NCBI RefSeq assembly: GCF_029689925.1
Contig: NZ_CP121445.1
Coordinates: 6,753,889-6,817,888 of the forward strand
Reading direction: 5' to 3'
Source: Anaerocolumna sp. AGMB13025
GTDB lineage: Bacteria; Bacillota; Clostridia; Lachnospirales; Lachnospiraceae
Length of the DNA: 64,000 nt
Position 1 is the first letter of the stretch; each line of letters starts with the position of its first letter. Below the pieces are notes generated by a model that did no database searches, was not told where the DNA came from, and saw nothing but the letters and a program-made list of their open reading frames with translations. Positions 1 through 8,672 of this stretch are shown here, one piece after another. Both the position numbers and the translations under genes were made by a program.

Positions 1-678
1 ACGTTGAATCGTACTTGCTCCATCTACCTGTGCAGCTTCCAGTATCTCGTGGTCCATGCCAGTCAGTGCCGCAAAATAGACAATTGACCCATATCCTGCA
101 CCTTTCCACAGATTCACCAGGACTAAGATAGCCGGCCATGCAGAAGGCATGGAGTATACCGACACATTCTCCCTGCCAAGCCTTGCAAGGATATCCCCAA
201 GAATACCATTCGTACTGTTAAAAATAGCAAAGCTAAATAATCCAACTAATACATACGAGATAAAATTCGGTAAGATAATAAATGACTGGGACAATTTACG
301 GAATTTTTTACTTCTGATCTCGTTTAACAATATTGCTATGGTAATCTGCAGAACGTGGCTCGTTACCAGGAAGGCCAGATTATATAAGACCGTATTACGG
401 ACTAATAAACCCAGTTTGCCAGACATGGTAATGAATTTTAGATTATCAAGTCCAACAAAGGGACTTCCAAAAATTCCTTTTGCATAATTAAAATTTGTAA
501 ATGCAACATAGATTCCAGGCATTGGTAAATACGCAAAAATTAGAAAGTATAAAATCGTCGGAAGGCACATGATTAAAAATGCCCTGTCCTTTTTCATGGA
601 ACTCTTCCAACTGCTAAAGCTGCCCTGCAAAACTGCTTTTTGCAGTCCGGACCTCGTTCCTTCTGTCGATTTCAACAA
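1..678 (-). CDS. ABC sugar transporter permease, LplB-like (3' part outside window)
   Basis: Integral membrane permease of a carbohydrate ABC importer; the end of the gene lies beyond the left edge. Reading leftward from 678 gives a 226-codon open frame with hydrophobic segments (one begins near residue 33) and, close to the window edge, the EAA loop (EAAQVDGAS) that contacts the ATPase in binding-protein-dependent permeases. The N-terminal layout suggests the LplB/YtcP group. A TTG start at 678 is preferred because AGGGGTGAT sits about 7 bases upstream; an in-frame ATG at 696 would overlap that ribosome binding site. A strong promoter and a LacI-type palindrome lie just upstream, so the divergent LacI regulator probably controls it. 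Substrate cannot be told from this fragment. Confidence 0.85.
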   Translation of the reverse strand, partial: MLKSTEGTRSGLQKAVLQGSFSSWKSSMKKDRAFLIMCLPTILYFLIFAYLPMPGIYVAFTNFNYAKGIFGSPFVGLDNLKFITMSGKLGLLVRNTVLYNLAFLVTSHVLQITIAILLNEIRSKKFRKLSQSFIILPNFISYVLVGLFSFAIFNSTNGILGDILARLGRENVSVYSMPSAWPAILVLVNLWKGAGYGSIVYFAALTGMDHEILEAAQVDGASTIQR

Positions 679-703
679 GCAATCACCCCTTTTCATTTTG
701 TTT

Positions 704-753
704 TGAAAACGTTTTCACGTTAACAATATAGCACACCCCCTTTTTCTTGTCAA
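704..753 (-). promoter_or_regulatory. Promoter of the ABC permease with a LacI-family operator at the start site
   Basis: On the minus strand a -35 TTGACA (753-748) and -10 TATATT (730-725) are 17 bases apart. The perfect 14-bp palindrome TGAAAACGTTTTCA occupies 704-717, about where transcription should start. This is the usual form of a LacI/GalR operator, so bound repressor would block initiation. The neighbouring LacI-family gene is the obvious candidate, but CcpA sites look similar. Confidence 0.75.
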
Positions 754-882
754 TACATTGTTTATTTTGATTGATTAACCAATTTTAAAAGCCTTTTTAT
801 TGTGTATTATTATGTTTTTTATATTATTTTATCTGCTTTAAAATTTATTTACTTAGTTTTCACCTTACTTTTTTTCAATGCA

Positions 883-932
883 AGAAAACCTTTTCAAGTT
901 CTATTGCATTATTTCTCAAATCGTGCTATATT
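883..932 (+). promoter_or_regulatory. Promoter of the LacI-family gene and upstream half-matching operator
   Basis: TTGCAT (904-909) and TATATT (927-932) are separated by 17 bases and point toward the regulator gene. Just upstream, AGAAAACCTTTTCA (883-896) matches the permease operator at 12 of 14 positions. The second copy suggests autoregulation, or looping between two sites whose centres are about 179 bp apart. Confidence 0.55.
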
Positions 933-992
933 TAATTAAGCTGGTGATTCTGCTTAAGAAATTTCCTGCAGCGCTAAGAAAGGAACAGTTTT

Positions 993-2069
993 ATGGCTGA
1001 AAAAGAACATATTACCATAACTCAGATTGCGAAAGAATCCAACGTATCAATTTCTACCGTATCCCGGGTTTTAAACGGCAATACTCCCGTAGCAGCGGAT
1101 AAGCGAAAACGAGTTGAAGAAATCATTCAAAAATATAATTTTACTCCCAATGCCCTTGCAAGAGGACTGATATCAAAACAGACAAAAACCCTTGGTGTTA
1201 TCCTGCCTGATATATCAAACCCCTACTTTTCTTCTATGTTTCTGGAGATGGAACGTTATGCACTGGAATCCGGTTATACCCTTTTACTGTGCAACACTTT
1301 ATTTGGTGGTTCCTCCCACGGTATCCGCAATACAAAAGAAGAATCTTATTATTTTCAGATGTTAATTGATAAGCAGGTAGACGGAGTTTTAATTATTGGT
1401 GGTCAGGTAGACTTAACAACCGTAGATTACACTTATAAGCTGGCACTGAAACGGCTGGCAGAACAGCTGCCTGTGGTAGTCATCGGTCAGGAGATAGAAG
1501 ACGTAGATTGTATTTTTATTCAGGCTGAAAACGGTCAGGGTGTTATCACCGCCTTAAACTATCTCTATATGCTGGGACACAGAAAAATAGCCTTTGTTGG
1601 CGGACAGCCCAATGTAACCATTACAGAAATACGTGTAAACGCTTACCAGAATGCTTTAAAAGCTTTGGGGCTTTGTGTGGATGAGCAGTTAATTTCCCTC
1701 TCGGATTATTATTCCGAAGACGGATACTCTGCCATGAATACCTTACTAAGCCGGGGCGTTTCCTTTACAGCCTTTCTGGCAATTAATGATAATGTAGCCC
1801 TGGGAGCACAGCGGGCCTTATATGACCAGTCACTGACTGTACCAGAGGATGCAGCGGTGATCAGCTGCGATCTGTTTTTAACCGGAGAATACCATATACC
1901 GAGGCTGACGAGCATTAACCAGCATCACGACCTTTTGGGCCGCCTGGTTATCACAACACTCATTAATGCCATTAAAGGAATTGGCAAACCCGCAAAGTTT
2001 ACCTTTACCCCCGAATTAGTAATCCGGGAAAGCTGCGGCAGCCACCTGGGAATCCGCAATTATACCTGA
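993..2069 (+). CDS. LacI/GalR-family transcriptional regulator
   Basis: DNA-binding sugar-responsive regulator of 358 residues, the normal length for the family. The N-terminal helix-turn-helix and hinge (residues about 7-60) read ITQIAKESNVSISTVSRVLN, the canonical LacI pattern, followed by a periplasmic-binding-protein-like effector domain. The start has an AAGAAAGGAA ribosome binding site. It is divergent from a sugar ABC permease, and both promoters carry the same operator type, so it most likely represses the transporter operon and itself. The inducer is not evident. A small unknown gene follows, then a terminator. Confidence 0.93.
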   Translation: MAEKEHITITQIAKESNVSISTVSRVLNGNTPVAADKRKRVEEIIQKYNFTPNALARGLISKQTKTLGVILPDISNPYFSSMFLEMERYALESGYTLLLCNTLFGGSSHGIRNTKEESYYFQMLIDKQVDGVLIIGGQVDLTTVDYTYKLALKRLAEQLPVVVIGQEIEDVDCIFIQAENGQGVITALNYLYMLGHRKIAFVGGQPNVTITEIRVNAYQNALKALGLCVDEQLISLSDYYSEDGYSAMNTLLSRGVSFTAFLAINDNVALGAQRALYDQSLTVPEDAAVISCDLFLTGEYHIPRLTSINQHHDLLGRLVITTLINAIKGIGKPAKFTFTPELVIRESCGSHLGIRNYT

Positions 2070-2138
2070 TTCACTGATAACCCAAAAGAAACTATGCCAA
2101 ATATTGGCAATTGTGATAAGGAACGAGGAGAATTAATT

Positions 2139-2339
2139 ATGAACCGAACAGAATATTATGAAACCTTAAAACAGATTTACGAAGATCTTGAAAATCCAAA
2201 CGGCAATTTTCAGGATTCTTTTCCTGCTTCTGGAGAAGAATTGGAGGATCTCAAAAAATATGCGGCTGTTTCGCTTATGGTAACTGACCGCTTCTATACC
2301 AATCTGTCTAAACTTATGCATGATAGAAAAGAACTTTAA
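2139..2339 (+). CDS. Small hypothetical protein (66 aa)
   Basis: A 66-residue soluble, acidic protein beginning MNRTEYYETL. I do not recognise the family. The ATG at 2139 is preferred over an upstream in-frame ATG at 2094 because GAGGAG lies at the correct distance before it. It starts 70 bases after the LacI-family gene and ends just before a strong hairpin terminator, so it may be co-transcribed with that gene. No membrane segment or metal motif is visible. Confidence 0.6.
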   Translation: MNRTEYYETLKQIYEDLENPNGNFQDSFPASGEELEDLKKYAAVSLMVTDRFYTNLSKLMHDRKEL

Positions 2340-2398
2340 AACGAATGTAACCCTATGAGTAAAATCATCTGCTTATCCTCCATTCGTTAATAGGAGAT

Positions 2399-2433
2399 AA
2401 ACCCGTTGTCTTATATTTGGACAACGGGTTTTT
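2399..2433. terminator. Intrinsic terminator (convergent)
   Basis: The 12-bp stem AAACCCGTTGTC / GACAACGGGTTT (2399-2410, 2420-2431) is followed on the plus strand by a T run. It sits between the plus-strand small gene and the convergent spmAB operon and could serve both. Confidence 0.8.
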
Positions 2434-2487
2434 TGCTGCAAAACCCTCTGGCATGTTAAAGGCGCTAAAACCCCATAATCAGGCATT

Positions 2488-3018
2488 TTACTTAAATATC
2501 ATATTAGTTATGATTACACTGGCTAACACCCCCACGAAAGTGGCAAATAAAGCTCCTGCAAGGGTATATCTGGTCTTCTTGACCTTAGCCGCCATAAAAT
2601 ATACGCTCATGGTGTAAAAAACCGTTTCGGTACTGCTCATAATAATGGAAGAAAGCCTTCCTAGGTAAGAATCAGGTCCATGCTGTTTGAAAATATCCAA
2701 AAGAAGACTGGTTGCCGCCGAAGACGAGAAGAGCTTGACTGTCACCAGGGGTACCAGTTCCGAGGGAAACTTAAGAAAATTCGTTATGGGTTTGATTATA
2801 TTGGCTAACAAATCTAATGTTCCGGAGGCCCTGAGTATTCCAATGGCAATCATTAACCCAATCAAAGTCGGCATAATATTTAATACCACTTTAAAACCAT
2901 CCTCAGCCCCTTTGGTGAATTCGTGAAACACCGGAGCCCTCATTAACAGACCAAAACCAACAATATAAAAGATAATAAAAGGTATGATATAATCTGATAT
3001 ATACAGTAAAAACTTCAT
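2488..3018 (-). CDS. spmB: Spore maturation protein B
   Basis: Polytopic membrane protein of the nucleoside-transporter-like (Gate) fold, needed with SpmA for dehydration of the spore core in Bacillus. The 176-residue sequence has about five hydrophobic segments, and a central SSSAATSLLLDIFKQHGPDS segment typical of SpmB. ATG at 3018 is preferred over an upstream TTG (3039) because AGAAGGGAG precedes it. It follows spmA by 22 bases, the usual order, so the two are almost certainly one operon. Only spore formers carry this pair. Confidence 0.88.
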   Translation of the reverse strand: MKFLLYISDYIIPFIIFYIVGFGLLMRAPVFHEFTKGAEDGFKVVLNIMPTLIGLMIAIGILRASGTLDLLANIIKPITNFLKFPSELVPLVTVKLFSSSAATSLLLDIFKQHGPDSYLGRLSSIIMSSTETVFYTMSVYFMAAKVKKTRYTLAGALFATFVGVLASVIITNMIFK

Positions 3019-3040
3019 GGAACTCCCTTCTGCCGGCAAT

Positions 3041-3628
3041 TCAATTCTTATTCCGGCTTAATTTTCTTGCCACAACAGAAAAAATTACACCCGCAATTGT
3101 AGAAATGGTAGTTGCCACCAAGGCAGACCCAAGGATTTCCGTGGGACTTACCGACCCGTACTGGCTTCGGTAGGCAATTATATTAACAGGTATTAATTGA
3201 AGGGATGATATGTTTATAATAAGAAAGGTACACATATCCACACTGGCGGTATCACTGTCATTATTCAGTTTCTTAAGTTCTGTGATGGCTTTTAACCCCA
3301 TCGGAGTGGCTGCCCACCCAAGGCCTAATATATTGGCTATCATATTGGAGGCTATGTATTCATTGGCTTGATGCCCTTTTGGAATATCAGGAAATAATAA
3401 CCGCAGTATGGGATTCAGTGCTTTTGTAAGAGCATCTAAAATACCGGTAGCTTTTGCCACCTGCATGATTCCGGTCCACAAAGACATGATACCAAGCATA
3501 GTAATGCATAAGGTTATGGCTTCTTTTGCCGAATTAATAGAGGCTGTGCTGACATCGTCAATTTTTCCGTTTAATACGCCTACTATAATTCCGATTACAA
3601 TCATAAACCCCCATAAGTAATTTAACAT
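3041..3628 (-). CDS. spmA: Spore maturation protein A
   Basis: Membrane protein of 195 residues, first gene of the spmAB pair involved in spore cortex and core dehydration. It starts with a hydrophobic segment (MLNYLWGFMIVIGI) and contains the conserved NMIANILGLGWAATPMGLKA region near the middle. ATG at 3628 is chosen because AAAGGA is spaced 7-8 bases upstream; an in-frame TTG two codons earlier lies too near it. In Bacillus the pair is transcribed in the mother cell under sigma-E, but I could not identify a convincing sigma-E promoter here. Confidence 0.88.
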   Translation of the reverse strand: MLNYLWGFMIVIGIIVGVLNGKIDDVSTASINSAKEAITLCITMLGIMSLWTGIMQVAKATGILDALTKALNPILRLLFPDIPKGHQANEYIASNMIANILGLGWAATPMGLKAITELKKLNNDSDTASVDMCTFLIINISSLQLIPVNIIAYRSQYGSVSPTEILGSALVATTISTIAGVIFSVVARKLSRNKN

Positions 3629-3800
3629 AAGCAAATCCTTTTTTGGTTTCTTACTAATTACTATATTCTGAGTATATAAAATACATTACTAATAAGTATT
3701 TTCCCTTCTACCATCCCTTATTTTTTTTACTTTTTAATACTCTTTTTACAATTTTTCCTATAAAATACTAAATTATTGCTGAAATATCATAATTAATTTA

Positions 3801-3829
3801 TTGACTTTACATTTCTTGTATGCTATTTT
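3801..3829 (+). promoter_or_regulatory. Promoter of the AbrB-family gene
   Basis: TTGACT (3801-3806) and TATTTT (3824-3829) are 17 bases apart, 27 bases before the AbrB-family start codon. The 227 bases between spmA and this gene are otherwise AT-rich with no other element recognised. Confidence 0.55.
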
Positions 3830-3855
3830 ATTAAAGTATTGTAGGAGGTACATAT

Positions 3856-4113
3856 ATGAAAAGCACAGGAATAGTAAGAAAATTGGATGAATTGGGAAGA
3901 ATCACTCTCCCTATTGAGCTAAGAAGGACTTTAGGCGTAAGCGAAAGAGATCCTCTTGAAATTTTTGTTGATGAGGATAGAATCATATTAAAAAAATATG
4001 AACCTACCGATATCTTCAACGGTTCAAAAGATAATCTATATGATTATTGCGGTAAGAAGATTTCGAAGGAATCTATCTTAGAACTTGCTAAGTTAGCAGG
4101 AATTATTGAATAA
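3856..4113 (+). CDS. AbrB/SpoVT-family transition-state regulator
   Basis: Small DNA-binding protein of 85 residues. The first 50 residues are an AbrB-type swapped-hairpin domain: MKSTGIVRKLDELGRITLPI followed by ELRRTLGV, very close to Bacillus AbrB and SpoVT N-termini. The rest is a short C-terminal multimerisation region. An AGGAGGT ribosome binding site precedes the ATG. It faces rsmI, the same arrangement as abrB next to yabC in Bacillus subtilis, which supports an AbrB-like role in growth-phase control. AbrB paralogues are common in Clostridia, so the exact regulon is unknown. Confidence 0.9.
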   Translation: MKSTGIVRKLDELGRITLPIELRRTLGVSERDPLEIFVDEDRIILKKYEPTDIFNGSKDNLYDYCGKKISKESILELAKLAGIIE

Positions 4114-4126
4114 CATAAGCTCAAAG

Positions 4127-4158
4127 AAAAGAGTCTGTCCCAGAGGACAGGCTCTTTT
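4127..4158. terminator. Strong intrinsic terminator after the AbrB-family gene
   Basis: A 14-bp stem, AAAAGAGTCTGTCC (4127-4140) with GGACAGGCTCTTTT (4145-4158), has a 4-base loop and one G-T pair. It lies between convergent genes and can act in both directions. Confidence 0.85.
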
Positions 4159-4210
4159 ACTTTATATTTTTACTTTATATTTTTACTTTATATTTTTACT
4201 TTATATTTTT
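4159..4210. repeat. 13-bp tandem repeat, four perfect copies
   Basis: The unit ACTTTATATTTTT occurs four times in a row (4159-4171, 4172-4184, 4185-4197, 4198-4210) and is followed by a partial fifth copy. It fills the space between the AbrB-gene terminator and the rsmI stop codon. It looks like a replication-slippage minisatellite. Confidence 0.9.
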
Positions 4211-4216
4211 ACTTTT

Positions 4217-5074
4217 TTATCTTCCTCCTCCCTTATCCTCAAGAAGTATCTGGTATATCTCTCTTTTCGTGACTCCTCTGTCGGCTGCCACGGCTTTCAT
4301 TGCTTCCTTTTTGTCCATGGCCTTATTTAGATAAATATCCATGTGTTCCTGAACCGTTAAGGACATCCACTGCTCTCTGCTTTCCTTTTCAATATCCTCC
4401 GGATGCCTTCCTTCTATAACAATTACACATTCTCCCTTAGGCTCTTCCTCTTTATAACGTGTTATGGCTCCGGAAAGGGTAGTGCGAAACGCTGTTTCAT
4501 ATTTCTTGGTCAGTTCCCTCACTAAAGTAATCTGTCTCTCCCCGAGGGCCTCCAGTAATTCCGTTAAGGTCTTAACTAATCGATGTGGTGCTTCATATAT
4601 AATAATAGTTCTGGTTTCATTCTGAAGTTCCTTAAGTACCTTTTGCTTTTCTTTTTTATCCGCCGGCAAAAACGCTTCAAAAACAAATCGCCTGGTGGAT
4701 AAGCCGGATAAGGTAAGCGCTGTAATACAAGCAGCCGGTCCGGGAAGGGAAGTAACTTCAATCCCTGCTTCATAAGCCATTTTAACCAGTTCTTCTCCGG
4801 GATCTGAAATACCAGGTGTTCCCGCATCCGTAATAAGCGCGATATTAAGACCTGCTTTAAGCTGTTCCACCAGGTGTCTTCCTTTCTCTATTTTATTGAA
4901 TTCATGATAGCTGGTCATGGGGGTACTTATTTCAAAATGGTTTAATAGTTTAATGCTGTGCCTCGTATCCTCTGCTGCAATCAAATCAACTTCCTTCAGG
5001 GTCCTGATAACCCGAAAGGTAATATCCTCCAGATTGCCGATTGGAGTGGCACATAAATATAATTTCCCTTCCAT
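4217..5074 (-). CDS. rsmI: 16S rRNA (cytidine(1402)-2'-O)-methyltransferase
   Basis: Methylates the ribose of C1402 in 16S rRNA using SAM. The 285-residue protein has the tetrapyrrole-methylase fold signature LYLCATPIGNLEDIT near residue 5, and the glycine-rich GTPGISDPGEE motif near residue 85. It is the last gene of the minus-strand string that starts at the decarboxylase and corresponds to yabC of Bacillus subtilis. The ATG at 5074 has only a weak, distant GAGG upstream. The intergenic space of 132 bases to trmN6 has no obvious terminator. Confidence 0.93.
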   Translation of the reverse strand: MEGKLYLCATPIGNLEDITFRVIRTLKEVDLIAAEDTRHSIKLLNHFEISTPMTSYHEFNKIEKGRHLVEQLKAGLNIALITDAGTPGISDPGEELVKMAYEAGIEVTSLPGPAACITALTLSGLSTRRFVFEAFLPADKKEKQKVLKELQNETRTIIIYEAPHRLVKTLTELLEALGERQITLVRELTKKYETAFRTTLSGAITRYKEEEPKGECVIVIEGRHPEDIEKESREQWMSLTVQEHMDIYLNKAMDKKEAMKAVAADRGVTKREIYQILLEDKGGGR

Positions 5075-5206
5075 ATTAATAAACTGCCTCGTTTCTTTTT
5101 ATTAAGCTGGAAAACATAAAAATGAAACTACTATGTCTTCCATATATTTGTTTCTTTCGATTGTTGTCTTAAACTTTATTAAATATAGCCTATATGGCAG
5201 CAAAAC

Positions 5207-5950
5207 CTAATAGCCATAAATATCATAAATCTCATCCGTATACACATTCTGTTCCTTATAAACAATGAGCGGCGCCTCTACTTTTATCATAGAACCGCCT
5301 CCTTTGATGCTCTCGATTAAGACCATATTGGGTTCTTTATCAAGAAAGGGATGTACCAGTTTCATGCGCTTTGGCTCCAGTTTATAGACGGATAGCGTAT
5401 TGATGATTTCTACCAGACGGAAAGGTCTGTGTACCATATAAAACCGCCCCCCGGGTCTTAATACCCTGGCAGCCTCTCTTATGACATCCTCCAGTGTGCA
5501 AAGGATTTCATGCCTTGCTATGGCTTTGGGAAGCTCTGGGTTTGTAATCCCGTGATTATCATTCATATAGGGCGGATTGCTGGTAACAACATCAAAAGAA
5601 GCCGCACCGAACAGTCTGGAAGCCTCCTTAATGTCACCGGATATAATATCTATTTTATCGTTAAGCTGATTTAAGGCAACACTTCTTCTAGCCATATCCG
5701 CACTTTCCTCCTGGATTTCCAGACCGGTAAAATGGCTTCCTTTTGTTTTTGCTTCCAAAAGAATAGGTATGATGCCGGTTCCCGTTCCAAGATCCAGTGC
5801 TGTTTCCTTCTGTTTTACATTCGCAAAACCAGATAAAAGAACTGCATCCATCCCAAAGCAGAACTTCTTGACATTCTGTATAATTTTGTATCCGTTTCGG
5901 TGGAGTTCATCGATTCTCTCCCCGGGCAGCAGATTATCTTCTATACTCAA
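5207..5950 (-). CDS. trmN6: tRNA1(Val) (adenine(37)-N6)-methyltransferase-like protein
   Basis: SAM-dependent N6-adenine methyltransferase of the TrmN6/YabB group, 247 residues. Motif I LDLGTGTG lies at residues 52-59 and the catalytic NPPY motif at 125-128. The start is TTG at 5950, preceded by GAGGATACAAAC with a good ribosome binding site. It corresponds to yabB in the Bacillus tmk-abrB gene order. The small yazA endonuclease gene that follows yabB in Bacillus is absent here. Confidence 0.85.
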   Translation of the reverse strand: MSIEDNLLPGERIDELHRNGYKIIQNVKKFCFGMDAVLLSGFANVKQKETALDLGTGTGIIPILLEAKTKGSHFTGLEIQEESADMARRSVALNQLNDKIDIISGDIKEASRLFGAASFDVVTSNPPYMNDNHGITNPELPKAIARHEILCTLEDVIREAARVLRPGGRFYMVHRPFRLVEIINTLSVYKLEPKRMKLVHPFLDKEPNMVLIESIKGGGSMIKVEAPLIVYKEQNVYTDEIYDIYGY

Positions 5951-6072
5951 GTTTGTATCCTCGCGATCTTTTTCCTATATTAAGAAGGCTGCTTCAAAAA
6001 CCACAGTTCTTAAAATATATGAACCGGAAATTTTGCAACAGCCTTCCTATTATTGTGAAATCCCTCTAACTG

Positions 6073-6981
6073 TTATTCATCATCCAGATGGGATTTGCCT
6101 TCTTTCATTTCAAGCATTTCCAAAGCCCTTAATTCATCATCGATTGCAATCTTTTCTTTCCGTTTTCTCGGTTTAAATTTCAAATCGGTGGTTTTATATT
6201 CCCTAACTTCTTTTTCATCATTCTCCAGGGTTACAATAACCTTAACCAACTGCTTTAATACCGTAACACTCTGCACTTCCCCTTTTAATCCGTCGTTGGT
6301 GGTTACAAAATCCCCTACATTCGGCAGGGTACTGTTTAATTCTTCATAGGCTTCCTCTTCATTCTTAAGGCAGCACATCAGACGTCCGCAGACTCCGGAT
6401 ATTTTGGTGGGATTTAAAGAAAGGTTCTGCTCCTTTGCCATTTTGATGGAGACCGGTGCAAACTCTGACAGATGAGTGTGGCAGCACAAAGGTCTTCCGC
6501 AGATACCAATGCCTCCCACCACCTTGGTTTCATCCCTGACACCTATTTGCCTTAGCTCAATACGGGTCTTAAATACAGATGCTAAATCTTTTACCAGTTC
6601 CCTAAAGTCAATTCTTCCGTCTGCTGTAAAATAAAAGAGTACTTTATTATTATCAAAGGTATACTCTGAATCAATCAGTTTCATCTCAAGGGCATGTTTT
6701 TGAATCTTTTCCAGGCAGATATTAAAGGCATCTTTTTCCTTGGCTTTATTCCTGCTCTCTATTTCATCATCCTCAGAAGTAGCTGTTCTGATTACTGGTT
6801 TTAAAGGCTGTATGATTCTGTTTTCCTCCACATCCCTGGGACCGATTACAACTTTGCCGTACTCTACCCCTCTGGCGGTTTCAACAATGACATTGTCCCC
6901 CTGCTTTATCTCATAGCCGGCAGGGTCAAAGAAATATATTTTTCCTGCTCTTCGAAATCTTACTCCGATTACATTAACCAT
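6073..6981 (-). CDS. ricT: PSP1-domain protein RicT (YaaT)
   Basis: RicT works with RicA and RicF in an iron-sulphur complex that promotes RNase Y-dependent mRNA processing and affects sporulation in Bacillus. The 302-residue protein has the PSP1 region and six conserved cysteines in two clusters (C161, C166, C167 and C198, C203, C204), consistent with iron-sulphur binding. An AAAGGAGAACGGTA site precedes the ATG at 6981. The start overlaps the end of holB by 8 bases, indicating translational coupling. The partner genes are not in this window. Confidence 0.9.
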   Translation of the reverse strand: MVNVIGVRFRRAGKIYFFDPAGYEIKQGDNVIVETARGVEYGKVVIGPRDVEENRIIQPLKPVIRTATSEDDEIESRNKAKEKDAFNICLEKIQKHALEMKLIDSEYTFDNNKVLFYFTADGRIDFRELVKDLASVFKTRIELRQIGVRDETKVVGGIGICGRPLCCHTHLSEFAPVSIKMAKEQNLSLNPTKISGVCGRLMCCLKNEEEAYEELNSTLPNVGDFVTTNDGLKGEVQSVTVLKQLVKVIVTLENDEKEVREYKTTDLKFKPRKRKEKIAIDDELRALEMLEMKEGKSHLDDE

Positions 6982-7975
6982 TACCGTTCTCCTTTATTGT
7001 AAATAACATTAATTCTATAGCTATATCAAAATTAACATTAGCGTTTAATCGTATTTTTGCTTTTTCAATTGCAGCTATGATTTTTTCGATCCCTTCATAG
7101 CTTTTTAGACTTGCCTGTTTTGTAATATCCTGATATTCACTCTTATATGTCAACAGATTTAAGTCATTGGTTACCTTATACATTAGAACGTCCCGGTACC
7201 AGATCAGCATTAAATCCAGATAATCATTCATTCCGTCTTTTTTGTCTGAAAGCCTTTTCAAGCCATCGACAACTTCATATAATTCCATTTCATCAATATA
7301 CTTAAGAAGATGCAGTACATCATTCTTACGTTCATTAAAGTCTTCGGAGGAAGCATATTTTACAGCTTTTCCGACATTTCCCTGGGCAAATACAGCACTC
7401 AGTTCTGCCTGATAGTCCGGCACCTTATATTCTGTCATAAGGTATTGTTTCATGAGTTCCTTATCAACAGCCTTTAATTTCAGGGTAATACATCTGGATA
7501 GAATCGTAGGCAGCAGCGCATTTAAATTATTGGTAAGAAGCATAATCACTGCATAGGCCGGCGGTTCCTCGATGGTTTTTAACAGGGCATTCTGAGCCGC
7601 TTCCGTCAGTTTTTCGGCCTCATCGATAATATATATTTTATAAGTGCTGCTGTAGGGTTTCACTAAAATGTCGTTATTAATCTGAATTCTGACATCATCA
7701 ACGCCAATACTGGCTTTTTCATGAGTAACCCTTATAATATCCGGATGATTATCAGAAGCAGCCTGGATACAGGATCTGCATTTGCCGCAGCCATCTTTCG
7801 TTTCTTCCCGGTCTTCACACTGGAGGCTCATTGCAAATGCATTACTAAGCAGATTTTTGCCTGCACCGTCTTCTCCTGAAAAAATATAGGCATGGGATAC
7901 TTTCCCTGACCGGATGGCTTCTCTTAAATGCTGTATGATTTGTTCATGCCCGATAATATGATTAAAATCTAACAT
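6974..7975 (-). CDS. holB: DNA polymerase III subunit delta'
   Basis: Clamp-loader subunit. The 333-residue AAA+ protein begins MLDFNHIIGHEQI, has a degenerate Walker A GEDGAGK at residues 34-40, and a zinc module with cysteines at 53, 63, 66 and 69, as in bacterial delta'. ATG at 7975 is preferred because AGAGGTG is well spaced; an in-frame GTG at 7984 lies inside that site. Upstream is the YaaR gene and downstream ricT, the usual Firmicutes arrangement. Confidence 0.93.
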   Translation of the reverse strand: MLDFNHIIGHEQIIQHLREAIRSGKVSHAYIFSGEDGAGKNLLSNAFAMSLQCEDREETKDGCGKCRSCIQAASDNHPDIIRVTHEKASIGVDDVRIQINNDILVKPYSSTYKIYIIDEAEKLTEAAQNALLKTIEEPPAYAVIMLLTNNLNALLPTILSRCITLKLKAVDKELMKQYLMTEYKVPDYQAELSAVFAQGNVGKAVKYASSEDFNERKNDVLHLLKYIDEMELYEVVDGLKRLSDKKDGMNDYLDLMLIWYRDVLMYKVTNDLNLLTYKSEYQDITKQASLKSYEGIEKIIAAIEKAKIRLNANVNFDIAIELMLFTIKENGNG

Positions 7976-8050
7976 TGACAGCACCTCTTTCTGCTAATCC
8001 ACATGTATATTGCAAGTATTCTTGCAATACTGTTTAAATTGACAGTTTAT

Positions 8051-8491
8051 CTACGCAATCAGATCTAATAAAATACCTCTGATTTCATCTATTTTATTTA
8101 AGATTGCTATATGATCCTTTTCCTCCTTAATTAATTCTAAGGCCAGCTCATCCAGATTCTGATCAATGAGCTTTATCATACCGTATACACGGTGTCTCCC
8201 CCTGCGGTCCAAGAAATTCTCCCTGCTGAATTTATGTGAGCGGTTCACGATTTCATTCATGAAGTTTTTAATCAGCTGGCGGTACCGTTTCATATCCCGT
8301 ACATCCATATGCTTGGATAACCGTTTACCCTGCATTGTAATATCTTCTATCATGACATTAAGCCGTGCCTGCAATTCCTGTTCCTCAATGTTGCTGATTA
8401 GGGTAAATTTAAACGACCCGTCTGCTTCCGGAAGGGGCGCTTTTTGTTCCACTTGATTCACAATTGGTGTCTGGTTTACCTTAATATCCAT
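8051..8491 (-). CDS. YaaR-family (DUF327) protein
   Basis: A 146-residue, charged, mostly helical protein of the YaaR family, whose function is unknown. It begins MDIKVNQTPIVNQ and contains the family-like core DMKRYRQLIKNFMNEIV near residue 80. The ATG at 8491 is preferred over an upstream GTG at 8500 because the GAGG motif is too close to the latter. It sits between the kinase gene and holB, as in the Bacillus yaaQ-yaaR-holB order; the yaaQ (c-di-AMP receptor) gene that normally precedes it is missing here. Confidence 0.8.
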   Translation of the reverse strand: MDIKVNQTPIVNQVEQKAPLPEADGSFKFTLISNIEEQELQARLNVMIEDITMQGKRLSKHMDVRDMKRYRQLIKNFMNEIVNRSHKFSRENFLDRRGRHRVYGMIKLIDQNLDELALELIKEEKDHIAILNKIDEIRGILLDLIA

Positions 8492-8672
8492 AAGAATCAC
8501 TGCCTCACTTTATCCTCTGAATTCGTAAGATGCTTTCACATCCCTTTATCAATTCAGTATTCTCTTTTGCATTGATATCCTTGCTACTCCACTTAAGTAA
8601 ACACAAGCAAGCTTGTATTTACTCCATTATATCATAGTTTAGTTATAATAAATAGAAAAATTTTTTGGGTAC

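Noticed and set aside
149..487. 112-codon plus-strand frame
   Set aside because: It lies antisense to the ABC permease, whose minus-strand frame has clear membrane segments and the EAA motif; no ribosome binding site.
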